Positions 36,121 to 44,654 of a stretch of 64,000 bases of DNA are shown in pieces (the first letter of the stretch is position 1; each line of letters starts with the position of its first letter). The translations under genes and the position numbers were made by a program. Source of the stretch: Acidimicrobiia bacterium. Its GTDB lineage: Bacteria; Actinomycetota; Acidimicrobiia; Acidimicrobiales; Bin134. The notes under the pieces are model-generated. The model had not been told where the DNA came from and searched no databases. It saw only the letters and a list, made by a program, of their open reading frames with translations. The DNA is taken from positions 98,799 through 162,798 of the forward strand of contig JAJEGM010000038.1 of assembly GCA_022819825.1 (NCBI GenBank), written 5' to 3'.

Positions 36121-37113
36121 ATGCGCACAACGACGCTGCCCCGGCCGCCGGTCATCATGGAACAGTCCCTGGAAGACCCCGATGTGCTGCTGGGTATATT
36201 GCAGCGCCAGTCGCCCCATCCTCTGACGCTGGCCGGCGCAGAGTTCGTGGAGAGCCGAGCTGCCCTGCGGGCTGGAGCCCGCACCGGCGATGTCCCGCCG
36301 TTCGTCGATGTTGTGGACGGCGAGCCCCGGATCCCGCCGGTGTTCCGCACCACTTGGGGTGCCGAACACCAGGCCGTGGAGGGGGCCGACACCATCGTCA
36401 ACAACCCCCGGTTCATCGAAGCCGCCCAAGAGCTCTACGGCGCCGAGGTGGTGCGGCCCTATTTCACCTACGTGAACATCAACGCCCCCAGCGGCCAGTA
36501 CGCCCGCCACACCGATATTCCCTCCTTCCGGGGGGTCGGCCGGGACGAATACCCCACCTGGCTGCTCAATTGCATGATGCACTCGGGGTGCTTCGACCGC
36601 TGGCGGGTGCGGATCGCCACCGCGGTGTGCTGGTACTACGAGGGCGTCGGCGGGGAGTTCACCTACTGGCCCGAGGGCTGGGATGGCGACATGGTGACGG
36701 TGAAGCCGCCCTACAACTACGGCGTGATGGGAGACAACGACTACATGCCCCATCGGGTGGAGACGATCGGCGCCGAGGCCGACTACGCCAAGTACGGATT
36801 CGACGCCACCATCACGCTCACCCCCGATCGCCAGTGGATCATCGAAGAGCCCGGCCATGAGCCGGTGCACCACGGGTTCGACGAGGTGCGGGTGTCGCTG
36901 TCGTGGAAGGCCTTCGTGTTCGGAGACGCCCACGAGGCCGAGGTGTACGACGAACACCTAGACGACCTCGACGAGGCGACCCTGATTGCCACGCTGGCCG
37001 AGGACTGCGCTCAGCGGGGCGTGGCCGTGCCCGACGGGCCCGACGCGCTCACTCGCCCCGAATTCGGAGAGCGGATCAGGGACACCTATTTGTCGCCTGA
37101 ACTACGCTTCTGA
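36121..37113 (+). CDS. Hypothetical protein, possible Fe(II)/2-oxoglutarate oxygenase fold
   Basis: 330 residues from ATG 36121. No firm family recognised. An HxD (RHTDIPS), a GGEFTYWP turn and a later PHRVETIG histidine follow in the order of the HxD...H facial triad of 2OG-Fe(II) dioxygenases. This is an inference from motif order only. Diverges from the selenoprotein gene, with 79 nt between the two starts, so they may share a promoter region. Confidence 0.5.
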   Translation: MRTTTLPRPPVIMEQSLEDPDVLLGILQRQSPHPLTLAGAEFVESRAALRAGARTGDVPPFVDVVDGEPRIPPVFRTTWGAEHQAVEGADTIVNNPRFIEAAQELYGAEVVRPYFTYVNINAPSGQYARHTDIPSFRGVGRDEYPTWLLNCMMHSGCFDRWRVRIATAVCWYYEGVGGEFTYWPEGWDGDMVTVKPPYNYGVMGDNDYMPHRVETIGAEADYAKYGFDATITLTPDRQWIIEEPGHEPVHHGFDEVRVSLSWKAFVFGDAHEAEVYDEHLDDLDEATLIATLAEDCAQRGVAVPDGPDALTRPEFGERIRDTYLSPELRF

Positions 37114-37134
37114 CCGTTTGTGGCGGGAGGTTCC

Positions 37135-38934
37135 TTGGCGTTCGCAAGTAATTGGGACATGAGGGGCGCGGCTTGGCGGTGGCTAGCCGCTCTTTTCGTG
37201 GTCGCACTGTTGGCATCGGCCTGCGGTGGTGACGACGACACCGGCGACGGCGTCTCGCCCCCTGCAACATCGGCGCCGTCCCAAGACGGGGAAGACGCTC
37301 AAGACGAGGGGCGCAGCGACGGCCAAGACGAGCAACCCGTAGATCAGGAGAGCCGCGACGCCGACGAGGTGTCTCCTGAGCCCACAGCGGCCCCGACGCT
37401 GCCGGACGAGGAGCCACTCCCATCAGAGCCTGATGAGATCTATGGCGGCACACTGGTGTTCGCCCTGGAGTCGGAAACCACGGGGGGATGGAACCCGATC
37501 ACCACGTCGGCGGCGACGTCGGGGCACATCGTGCTGCGGCAGCTCTACGATCCCCTGGTCATCGAGGGGGTCGATGGCGAGGCCATTCCCTTCCTGTTGG
37601 AGAGCTTCAGCTCCAACGACGACTACACCGAGTGGACGTTCACGCTGCGCCCGGGCATCACGTTCCACGATGGACTGCCGGTGAACTCGGCCGCCCTTAT
37701 TCGCCATATGGAGGAGTTGGGGAATGCCACGTTGTCACGGCTGGCCATCGAAGAAGCCGAGATACAGAGCTTCGAGGCGATCGACGACTTGACCGTGAAG
37801 GTAATCCTGGGGAAGACATTCGTCGATTTCCCCCTCGGTTTCACCAGCGCAGGCGGCTTTCTGGCGTCGCCGGCCATGCACGACCTCGGCACCGACAGCG
37901 CTCGCAATCCGATCGGCACGGGTCCGTTCATGCTGGAGGAGTGGGTTGAGCATGAAGTGACCCGCCTGGTGCGCAATCCGAACTACTGGCGCACCGATGC
38001 TGAGGGACGGCAGCTTCCCTACCTCGACGCCATCGAGTTCCGTCCCTTCGAAGATGATGAGGCCCGGTACAACACCCTTCGGGCCGGCGATGTGGATGCC
38101 AGCGTCGACAACGGGGGACGGCGGGTCGAGGAGTACAACGAAGGGTTCAAGACCTACTGGCAGGGCGGGCAGTACACGGCCACCACTTCGGTGTTGATGA
38201 ACACCGCGAGACCACCGTTCGACAATCAGGAGATTCGCCAGGCGCTCGCCCGGTGTACCGACCGGCAGACTCTCAACACCGTCTTGTGGGATGGACAGCC
38301 CCCGGCCACTGGCCCATTCTCCCCCGGCACCCCCGGCTATCTCGAGGATTCCGGATTTCCCGATTTCGACCCTGATGCCGGTCGGGCGGTATTCGAGCGA
38401 TTGGGCGCGCCCAGCTTTGAGATCACCACCACGATCACCACGCTGGACCTTCTGCAAGCCGAGCTGCTCGTGCAGATGTGGGGTGAGTGCGGGCTGGATG
38501 TGAGCATCAACCAGATGCTCCAGACCGAGGCGGTTACCTCCGCGGTCTTCGGGAACTTCTCCACGTTTGTGGCGGTCAACCACAGCGGGTACAGCCTGGC
38601 GATGGAGCGGTTCTGGTGGCATAGCGGCTACAGCTATCCACTACCGGTTCCGGCCATCAACTTCGGACGCGTCGCCGACCCTCGGATCGACGCGGCGCTC
38701 GATGAGGCCATCACCACCGACGACGAGGAGCGACAGCGGGAGCTTGCCGAGGAGGTCAATCGGGCATTTGCCGATGGCGTCTACAACATCTGGCTCTACC
38801 ACTCGCGGTGGCTGATCGCCGCCCAAGACCACGTGAACGGCATAGACAACCTCACGATCCCCGGCGGGGGAGAGCACCCCAAGATCTTCCTCGGCCGGGT
38901 CTTCTTGGCCGAGACCTGGCTGGACGACAGGTAG
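37135..38934 (+). CDS. ABC transporter substrate-binding lipoprotein, family 5 (peptide/nickel type), copy 1
   Basis: About 599 residues. Secreted lipoprotein with lipobox LLASAC, then an acidic Gly/Asp/Glu/Pro linker of about 70 residues, then an SBP family 5 domain (YGGTLVFALESETTGGWNPI ... PIGTGPFML ... RNPNYWR). TTG 37135 has GGGAGG four bases upstream; ATG 37159 would still leave a full signal peptide, so the start is uncertain. Closely related to the next gene. Captures oligopeptides or similar ligands for the permeases downstream. Confidence 0.88.
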   Translation: MAFASNWDMRGAAWRWLAALFVVALLASACGGDDDTGDGVSPPATSAPSQDGEDAQDEGRSDGQDEQPVDQESRDADEVSPEPTAAPTLPDEEPLPSEPDEIYGGTLVFALESETTGGWNPITTSAATSGHIVLRQLYDPLVIEGVDGEAIPFLLESFSSNDDYTEWTFTLRPGITFHDGLPVNSAALIRHMEELGNATLSRLAIEEAEIQSFEAIDDLTVKVILGKTFVDFPLGFTSAGGFLASPAMHDLGTDSARNPIGTGPFMLEEWVEHEVTRLVRNPNYWRTDAEGRQLPYLDAIEFRPFEDDEARYNTLRAGDVDASVDNGGRRVEEYNEGFKTYWQGGQYTATTSVLMNTARPPFDNQEIRQALARCTDRQTLNTVLWDGQPPATGPFSPGTPGYLEDSGFPDFDPDAGRAVFERLGAPSFEITTTITTLDLLQAELLVQMWGECGLDVSINQMLQTEAVTSAVFGNFSTFVAVNHSGYSLAMERFWWHSGYSYPLPVPAINFGRVADPRIDAALDEAITTDDEERQRELAEEVNRAFADGVYNIWLYHSRWLIAAQDHVNGIDNLTIPGGGEHPKIFLGRVFLAETWLDDR

Positions 38935-38996
38935 GAAGCGCATTCCCGCCTGCTGGGGTGACTTGGTGCCAACTATCGACATGGGGGGATCGTGTC

Positions 38997-40805
38997 ATGG
39001 CTGGACTTTGGCGGGTTTCGAACCGAGCGCGATGGCGGTGGCTGGCTCTGCTTTGCGCACTGACGCTAGTGGCCTCCGCCTGCGGCGGCGGGAACGACGA
39101 CGATGATGTCGGCGGCGGCGTGGCCGCGGAGGCTACCGCCGCCCCCGAAGCTCCCTCAGGAGACGGCGATGCCGCCCAGGCGCCCAGCGAAGACGGCGAG
39201 GATGCGCCCGAGCCCAGTGCCGGCGATGACGGAGGCCAAGACGCCGCGGCGCCCGAGGACACTGGGGACGCCCCCGAAGCCGAGGCCACCGAAGCACCCG
39301 AGGCGGCACTGGAGCCCCAGTATGGGGGCACCCTGGTGGTGGGGCTGGAAGCCGAGACCACCAACGGGTTGAACCCGGTCAATGCCCAGGCCGCGGTGTC
39401 GGGCCACATCCTGTTCCGGTCGCTGTACGAAACGCTGACTATCGAGGGTGACGACGGCCGGATCGTCCCCAACCTGCTGGAGAGCTTCAGCTCCAACGAC
39501 GAATTCACCGAGTGGACCCTGACCTTGCGTCCGGGACTCCTCTTCCACGACGGGACGCCAGCTGACTCAGCCGCGCTCAAGCGGCATTTTGAGGAGCAGG
39601 CCAAGGGCACCCTCACCGGCATTTTTGTCAGCGATTGGGAGATCCAATCCATCGACATCGTGGACGATGTGTCCATAAAGATTGTGTTCGGCAGGCCCTA
39701 TGCCGTCTTCCCCAGTTTTCTGACCAGCCATCTCGGCTACTTCGGGGCGCCTTCAATGCACGACCTGGGCCAGGAGGAGGCGGCCCGCAATCCCATTGGA
39801 ACCGGCCCGTTCATGCTGGACGAGTGGATTCCCAACGAGGTAACCCGGATGGTGCGTAACCCCAACTACTGGCGCACCGACGCCGAGGGCCGCCAGCTTC
39901 CCTATCTGGATGCCATCGAGTTCCGGCCAATCCCCGATACCGATGCCCGGTATGCGGCTTTACGGTCGGGCGACCTCGATGCCAGCAGTGTGAACGAAGG
40001 ACTCAGAGTCGACGACTACAACGAGGAGTTCAAGACCTTCTGGCAGACAGACCGGTATGCGGAAACCACCTACCTGCTGTTGAACAACTCCCGGGCCCCG
40101 TTCGACAACGTGGAGTTCCGCCGGGCGCTGGCCCAGTGCACCGACCGGCAGACCTACAGCACCCTTCGCTGGGATGGGCAGGCACCGGACAACGGCCCAT
40201 TCTCGCCCGGGACCCCCGGCCATCTGGAAGAAACCGGATTCCCGGCCTACGACCCTGGCGCCGGTAGCGCCACCATTGCCCGCCTGGGCATATCCAACGT
40301 GGAATTGGGCACCACCAACGACCCGGCCAACCTCCTCAGCACCGAGTTGATCGCCACCATGTGGGGCGACTGCGGGCTCGATGTGAACATCACCCAGGTT
40401 GACCAGGCCGAGTTGATCACCAACGCGGTGTTCGGCAACTTCACCGCGTTCTTGTGGCGACAACACGAGGGCTTTGGCGTGTCCACAGAGCGAGTTTGGT
40501 GGCACAGCAAGTTCGGCCTGGGGATCGCGCTGAACTTCGGCCGCATCAACAACCCGGGGATCGATGCCGCTCTTGACGAAGCATTGACCACCGCCGACCT
40601 CGATCGCCAAAGGGAGATAGCCGAGGACATCAACCGGGAGTTTGGCGAGAACGTCCACCACATCTGGTTCTACAACTCCAACTGGCTGTTCGCCACCCAT
40701 GACCACGTGCATGGGGTTGACAACCTCACCCTTGACGACGGAGCGAGACACGAGAGGGTCTTCAGCGGCAGGGTCTTCTTGGGCGAGACCTGGATCGAGC
40801 AGTAG
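38997..40805 (+). CDS. ABC transporter substrate-binding lipoprotein, family 5, copy 2
   Basis: 602 residues from ATG 38997 with GGGGGGA upstream. Lipobox LVASAC, acidic linker, then the same SBP family 5 blocks as copy 1 (YGGTLVVGLEAETTNGLNP, NPIGTGPFMLDEW, RNPNYWRTDAEGRQLPYLDAIEFRP is shared with copy 1). The pair looks like a tandem duplication followed by divergence of the ligand-binding surface. Permeases follow after 52 nt. Confidence 0.9.
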   Translation: MAGLWRVSNRARWRWLALLCALTLVASACGGGNDDDDVGGGVAAEATAAPEAPSGDGDAAQAPSEDGEDAPEPSAGDDGGQDAAAPEDTGDAPEAEATEAPEAALEPQYGGTLVVGLEAETTNGLNPVNAQAAVSGHILFRSLYETLTIEGDDGRIVPNLLESFSSNDEFTEWTLTLRPGLLFHDGTPADSAALKRHFEEQAKGTLTGIFVSDWEIQSIDIVDDVSIKIVFGRPYAVFPSFLTSHLGYFGAPSMHDLGQEEAARNPIGTGPFMLDEWIPNEVTRMVRNPNYWRTDAEGRQLPYLDAIEFRPIPDTDARYAALRSGDLDASSVNEGLRVDDYNEEFKTFWQTDRYAETTYLLLNNSRAPFDNVEFRRALAQCTDRQTYSTLRWDGQAPDNGPFSPGTPGHLEETGFPAYDPGAGSATIARLGISNVELGTTNDPANLLSTELIATMWGDCGLDVNITQVDQAELITNAVFGNFTAFLWRQHEGFGVSTERVWWHSKFGLGIALNFGRINNPGIDAALDEALTTADLDRQREIAEDINREFGENVHHIWFYNSNWLFATHDHVHGVDNLTLDDGARHERVFSGRVFLGETWIEQ

Positions 40806-40857
40806 CAGCCGGTATCGGCGCAGAAGGGCGTTAACAGGCCAGGGGCAGGAGAGGCCA

Positions 40858-41802
40858 GTGCTCCGGTTCTTCGGAACGCGCTTGGCTCAGCTGGCCCTGG
40901 TGGTGCTGGCGGTAACGCTGCTGTTCTACTGGATGCTGAACCTGCTGCCCGGCAACCCTTGTGTGGCCGCATTCGGCGGGGCCGCTACCGAAGAGCAGAT
41001 TGCCGAATGCGAGCGGGACCGCAACCTGGACGACCCGGTCATCGTGCAATGGGCCAAGTGGGGCGGCGACGTGCTCACCGGCGACTTCGGCAAGTCGTAC
41101 CTGACGGGTCGGTCATTCGGGGAGGCTCTCAACACTGCATTGCCCCGAACCCTGCTTCTTTTGGCCTACTCCCAGGTTCTGGCGCTGGGGGCGGCCATTC
41201 CGCTCGGCCTGTGGACGGGGTACAAGCAGAACAGCGTGGGCGACAAGATCGCCAGCGGCGGGGCGTTCGCGCTGTTGTCTGTCCCGGTATTCGTACTCGG
41301 ACTGGTGCTGATCTTGGTGTTCGCCGTGAGGTTGGACTGGTTCGACTTGAGTGGTTACCAGCCCATATCCGAAGGGTTGGGGGCCCATTTCAGGGTGATG
41401 TTCCTTCCCTCGGTCACGCTGGCCGCGGGGCTGTTGCCCATCTATCTGAGGCTGCTGCGCACCGACGTGATCGGCACCCTGCAAGAGGACTTCGTGGGAA
41501 CCGCCCGGGCCAAGGGCCTTCCGGTCCGCCACGTGCTCATCCGCCATGTGCTGCGCCCCTCGAGCTTCACGCTGCTGACCATTTTCGGCATCCAGGCGGC
41601 CCAAGCGGTGAACGGTGCCATCGTGGTGGAGTTTTTGTTCGACCTCGACGGGGTGGGATCGCTGCTGGTTAGCTGGGTGGCGGCCCGGGAGTTCTTGCTG
41701 GTCCAGACTCTGGTGGCGCTGATCGCAGCGGTCTTTGTGACCGTTACCACGATGGTCGATCTGCTCTACTCCGTTCTCGATCCTCGGATACGGCGAAAAT
41801 GA
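40858..41802 (+). CDS. ABC transporter permease, DppB-like
   Basis: 314 residues, GTG start with AGGAGAGG upstream. Six-helix DppB/OppB permease: N-terminal RLAQLALVVLAVTLLFYWMLNLLPGNP, and EAA loop RTDVIGTLQEDFVGTARAKGLP. Periplasmic loop with paired cysteines near residues 35-50. Translationally coupled (ATGA) to the second permease. Confidence 0.92.
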   Translation: MLRFFGTRLAQLALVVLAVTLLFYWMLNLLPGNPCVAAFGGAATEEQIAECERDRNLDDPVIVQWAKWGGDVLTGDFGKSYLTGRSFGEALNTALPRTLLLLAYSQVLALGAAIPLGLWTGYKQNSVGDKIASGGAFALLSVPVFVLGLVLILVFAVRLDWFDLSGYQPISEGLGAHFRVMFLPSVTLAAGLLPIYLRLLRTDVIGTLQEDFVGTARAKGLPVRHVLIRHVLRPSSFTLLTIFGIQAAQAVNGAIVVEFLFDLDGVGSLLVSWVAAREFLLVQTLVALIAAVFVTVTTMVDLLYSVLDPRIRRK

Positions 41803-42674
41803 CCGACGTTGCCACTACCGCGGTGACGGGTTCCCAGCCCGATGTCGCCCCTCGGCAGCGCCGCCACAACGTCGCCCTCTGGGTGTCGGTGGGATGGCTG
41901 GTCCTGGTGATTGCCAGCGCCGTGCTGGCCCCTTGGCTGGGTTTCATCGACGACCCCCATAAACCGCTGTCGGGGCCGCCCGAAGAGGGTCCGTCGTGGT
42001 CGAACTGGTTCGGCACCGATCAGCTTGGCCGGGACATGTTCGCCCGCTCAGTGTGGGGCGGTCGGCTGTCTCTGTCCATTGCCGGCCCCGCGGTGGGCAT
42101 CGGCATCGTGGTGGGCGGGTTGCTGGGAGTGGTGGCCGGCTACTTCGGCAGGTGGGTCGACCTGGGGGTCAGCAGCGTGGTCAACGTGGCGCTGGCCCTT
42201 CCCGCTCTGGTGTTTGCCCTGTTCATCGTGACCATGCTGGGCCAGAGCTACATCAACGTCACCATAGCCGTGACCATCTTGACCATCCCGGCCATCGCCC
42301 GCATCGCCCGGGCCCAGGCGCTGCGGTTCGCGGCGCGGGAGTTCGTGACCGTGGCCGACATGATGGGGGCCCGATGGCCCCGACTGCTGTTCCGAGAAGT
42401 GATGCCCAACGTGGTGCCGGCGTTGGCCTCGATCGCCTTTTTGGCCATGGGGATCGTGATCATCGCCGAGGGGAGCCTGTCGTTCATCGGGGTGAGCGTG
42501 GGCTCGCCCAGCATCACCTGGGGAAACATCCTGTCCTCCGGGAAGGGAAGGCTGGAAGATGCCCCCCACATCGCCCTGATCACCGGCGGCGTGATGTTCT
42601 GCACGCTGATGGCGTTGAACTTCGTGGGCGACGAGATGCTCCGGCGCCTCGACGTGCGCGAGGCACGGATCTAG
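41799..42674 (+). CDS. ABC transporter permease, DppC-like
   Basis: 291 residues, DppC/OppC-type permease with GTDQLGRDMFARSVWGGRLSL, EAA loop REFVTVADMMGARWPRL, and C-terminal helices ending before MLRRLDVREARI. ATGA overlap with the DppB-like gene. No ATPase gene (DppD/DppF) follows; the next gene is convergent, so ATP-binding subunits must be encoded elsewhere or shared with another system. Confidence 0.92.
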   Translation: MTDVATTAVTGSQPDVAPRQRRHNVALWVSVGWLVLVIASAVLAPWLGFIDDPHKPLSGPPEEGPSWSNWFGTDQLGRDMFARSVWGGRLSLSIAGPAVGIGIVVGGLLGVVAGYFGRWVDLGVSSVVNVALALPALVFALFIVTMLGQSYINVTIAVTILTIPAIARIARAQALRFAAREFVTVADMMGARWPRLLFREVMPNVVPALASIAFLAMGIVIIAEGSLSFIGVSVGSPSITWGNILSSGKGRLEDAPHIALITGGVMFCTLMALNFVGDEMLRRLDVREARI

Positions 42675-42687
42675 GGCTGTAAGCAGC

Positions 42688-43638
42688 TCACTGTTGTTGC
42701 TGCTGTTGTTGCTGTCGGGTGCGAGGGGCTTGCACGGTTCTCAGGAGCGAGGGCTGCATCGGCGTGGACGGCGGGCGGGCCGGGTCCATCCGGCGGATTT
42801 CCACTGACGCATCCACCTTGGGAGTGCCCGGGCCGGAGTAGACGCCCCGGAGCGGGGGCACATCGTCGTAGTCGCGGCCGTGGCCGATCTTGACGTGCTG
42901 GCGGCCCACCGGCAACCCGTTGGTGGGATCGAGCGGCAGCCAGCCCAGGCCAGGGATGGCCACCTCGAACCAGGCGTGGGTCTGCACCCTCACCAGATCG
43001 CCGTCGATGCTGCCGGTGCGGTCGTTGCTGGAGAACAGGTAGCCCGACACATAACGGGCCGGGATGCCGATGCTCCGACACAGGGCCACGGCCAAGTGGG
43101 CGTAATCCTGGCAAACGCCCACTCCCTTGGCCGCGATGTTTGCAATGGGCTCGCCGATGTCGGTGGCGCCGGGCTCATAGGAGAGCTTGTCGCCCACGAA
43201 CCGATGGATCTCCGTCACCACGCTGGCCACGTCCGACCCGTTGGCCTCGGCCAGACTGCGGGCTGCTTGGGCCATGTCGTCATTCCAGTCGGTGTGGGGG
43301 CTGCGCTTGAGGAACTCTTCGTGCTGGTCGCGGAATCCCGCTTCTTTCAGCGTCTCCAATGGCGGGCCGGTGGAGACTGGCGGCGGGTCTTGGGTCTCCA
43401 CCGAAGCCTCCGCGGTCACCTCGAGCGCGGTGTGGGTATCGGTGACGCCGAAGTGGTCTACCCGAGTGCCCCAGTAGTCGGTGAACGACAGCATCCTGGC
43501 CGACGGCTCCACGGTCACCCGGTAGCTCAGAAGCTGCTGGCGCTCATCGGACACCGGACAGGCCCGCATCTCGTTCTGGGACTCCCGCACGGGAGCGTCG
43601 AACGCGAATCGGGTGCGGTAGGAGATGTCCAGCCTCAC
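42688..43638 (-). CDS. Transglutaminase-family protein with C-terminal poly-Gln tail
   Basis: 316 residues from GTG 43638, which overlaps the alpha-E stop. N-terminal beta domain (about 1-90), then a bacterial transglutaminase-like core with the triad C176 (GVGVCQDYAHLAVAL), H221 (QTHAWFEV), D237 (LPLDPTNG). The last eight residues are glutamines before the stop, an odd tail because Gln is the usual transglutaminase substrate. Third gene of the cp-ATP-grasp/alpha-E operon. Catalysis on peptides or amides is inferred only. Confidence 0.9.
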   Translation of the reverse strand: MRLDISYRTRFAFDAPVRESQNEMRACPVSDERQQLLSYRVTVEPSARMLSFTDYWGTRVDHFGVTDTHTALEVTAEASVETQDPPPVSTGPPLETLKEAGFRDQHEEFLKRSPHTDWNDDMAQAARSLAEANGSDVASVVTEIHRFVGDKLSYEPGATDIGEPIANIAAKGVGVCQDYAHLAVALCRSIGIPARYVSGYLFSSNDRTGSIDGDLVRVQTHAWFEVAIPGLGWLPLDPTNGLPVGRQHVKIGHGRDYDDVPPLRGVYSGPGTPKVDASVEIRRMDPARPPSTPMQPSLLRTVQAPRTRQQQQQQQQ

Positions 43639-44654
43639 GACGACACTCCCGGGGTGATGGCCTGGCTGTGGAGATCGAAGGCCTCGGCGTTGCGGAAGAA
43701 GTGGCCGCTCACCAGATCGGCCACGTTCCGCACCCCTGCTTCGAGGTCGGAAAGATGGCGGGGCAGGTCGGCCACCATGGTGTCGAAGTCGGTGTATTCC
43801 AGCTCGGAGCGGAGCTGCCCCAGACGTTGGAGGGGCGGGGGCCGGCCGTTGGAGGCCAATGCCTCCACCTGGGTCTCGCTCAATCGCAGGCAATAGAGCA
43901 CCGACCGGGGGAATGAGTCGTTCACCATGAGGAACCGGGCCACGTCAGAGCCCAACGGGGACGACTGGCTGGCCCGCTGGTAGGCCTCCAGGGCCGACAC
44001 CGAGCGGAGGGTGAGGGCCATCTCGTCGTAGGACGATCCGTCGTGCTCGGGATAGCGCACGCTGATCAGGCGGCAGGTCATCAGTGCCCTCTCCAGCATC
44101 TGGCCCAGCACCAGGAACCGGTAGCCCTCGCCCTGGGCCATAGACGAGCTGATGACGCCGGTGAGCGACTGGCAGCTCACCCGGATGAAGTCGAGGGTTT
44201 GGAACGGGTCTTGCTCCATGGCTGCGGGGAAGTCGTCTTGTCGGAGCCGCAAGTGGAATTCGTTGATCTGCTCCCACAGCTCCGAAGGGATCTGGTCTCG
44301 CAGGGATCGGAAGTTTTCCCTGGTGCGGCCGATGCAAAACGCCACCGATCCGGCCATGGTGGGGGCCACCACCAATCGTGTGGCCGCGGCCTGCACATCG
44401 ATGCCCAGTCCGGCCTCGCTCCGCAGCATCGGCGGCGACGGCGTCAGGCTCTCAGCCATGGTCTCCACGTCTTCGGCGGGGGCTTGCACTTCCAATCGCA
44501 GGGTGCTGATCAGGTTCTGCATCCGGTCGATGGCCTGGGCCGGGGGTTCGGCCACCGTGCTGAGCAGGGTGGCCCGCACCATTCGGGCGGTGTCCTCGGC
44601 GCGCTCCAAGTAGCGGCCGGCCCAGAACATGTCCTCGGCGTGTCGAGCCAGCAT
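43635..44654 (-). CDS. Alpha-E (DUF403) domain protein
   Basis: 339 residues, all-helical. Begins MLARHAEDMFWAGRYLERAEDTARMVRA, the alpha-E domain signature. ATG overlaps the stop of the ATP-grasp gene by one base (TGATG), and its stop overlaps the transglutaminase GTG. In many bacteria alpha-E, circularly permuted ATP-grasp and transglutaminase genes form a conserved operon linked to peptide- or amide-forming chemistry; the product is unknown. Confidence 0.9.
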   Translation of the reverse strand: MLARHAEDMFWAGRYLERAEDTARMVRATLLSTVAEPPAQAIDRMQNLISTLRLEVQAPAEDVETMAESLTPSPPMLRSEAGLGIDVQAAATRLVVAPTMAGSVAFCIGRTRENFRSLRDQIPSELWEQINEFHLRLRQDDFPAAMEQDPFQTLDFIRVSCQSLTGVISSSMAQGEGYRFLVLGQMLERALMTCRLISVRYPEHDGSSYDEMALTLRSVSALEAYQRASQSSPLGSDVARFLMVNDSFPRSVLYCLRLSETQVEALASNGRPPPLQRLGQLRSELEYTDFDTMVADLPRHLSDLEAGVRNVADLVSGHFFRNAEAFDLHSQAITPGVSS

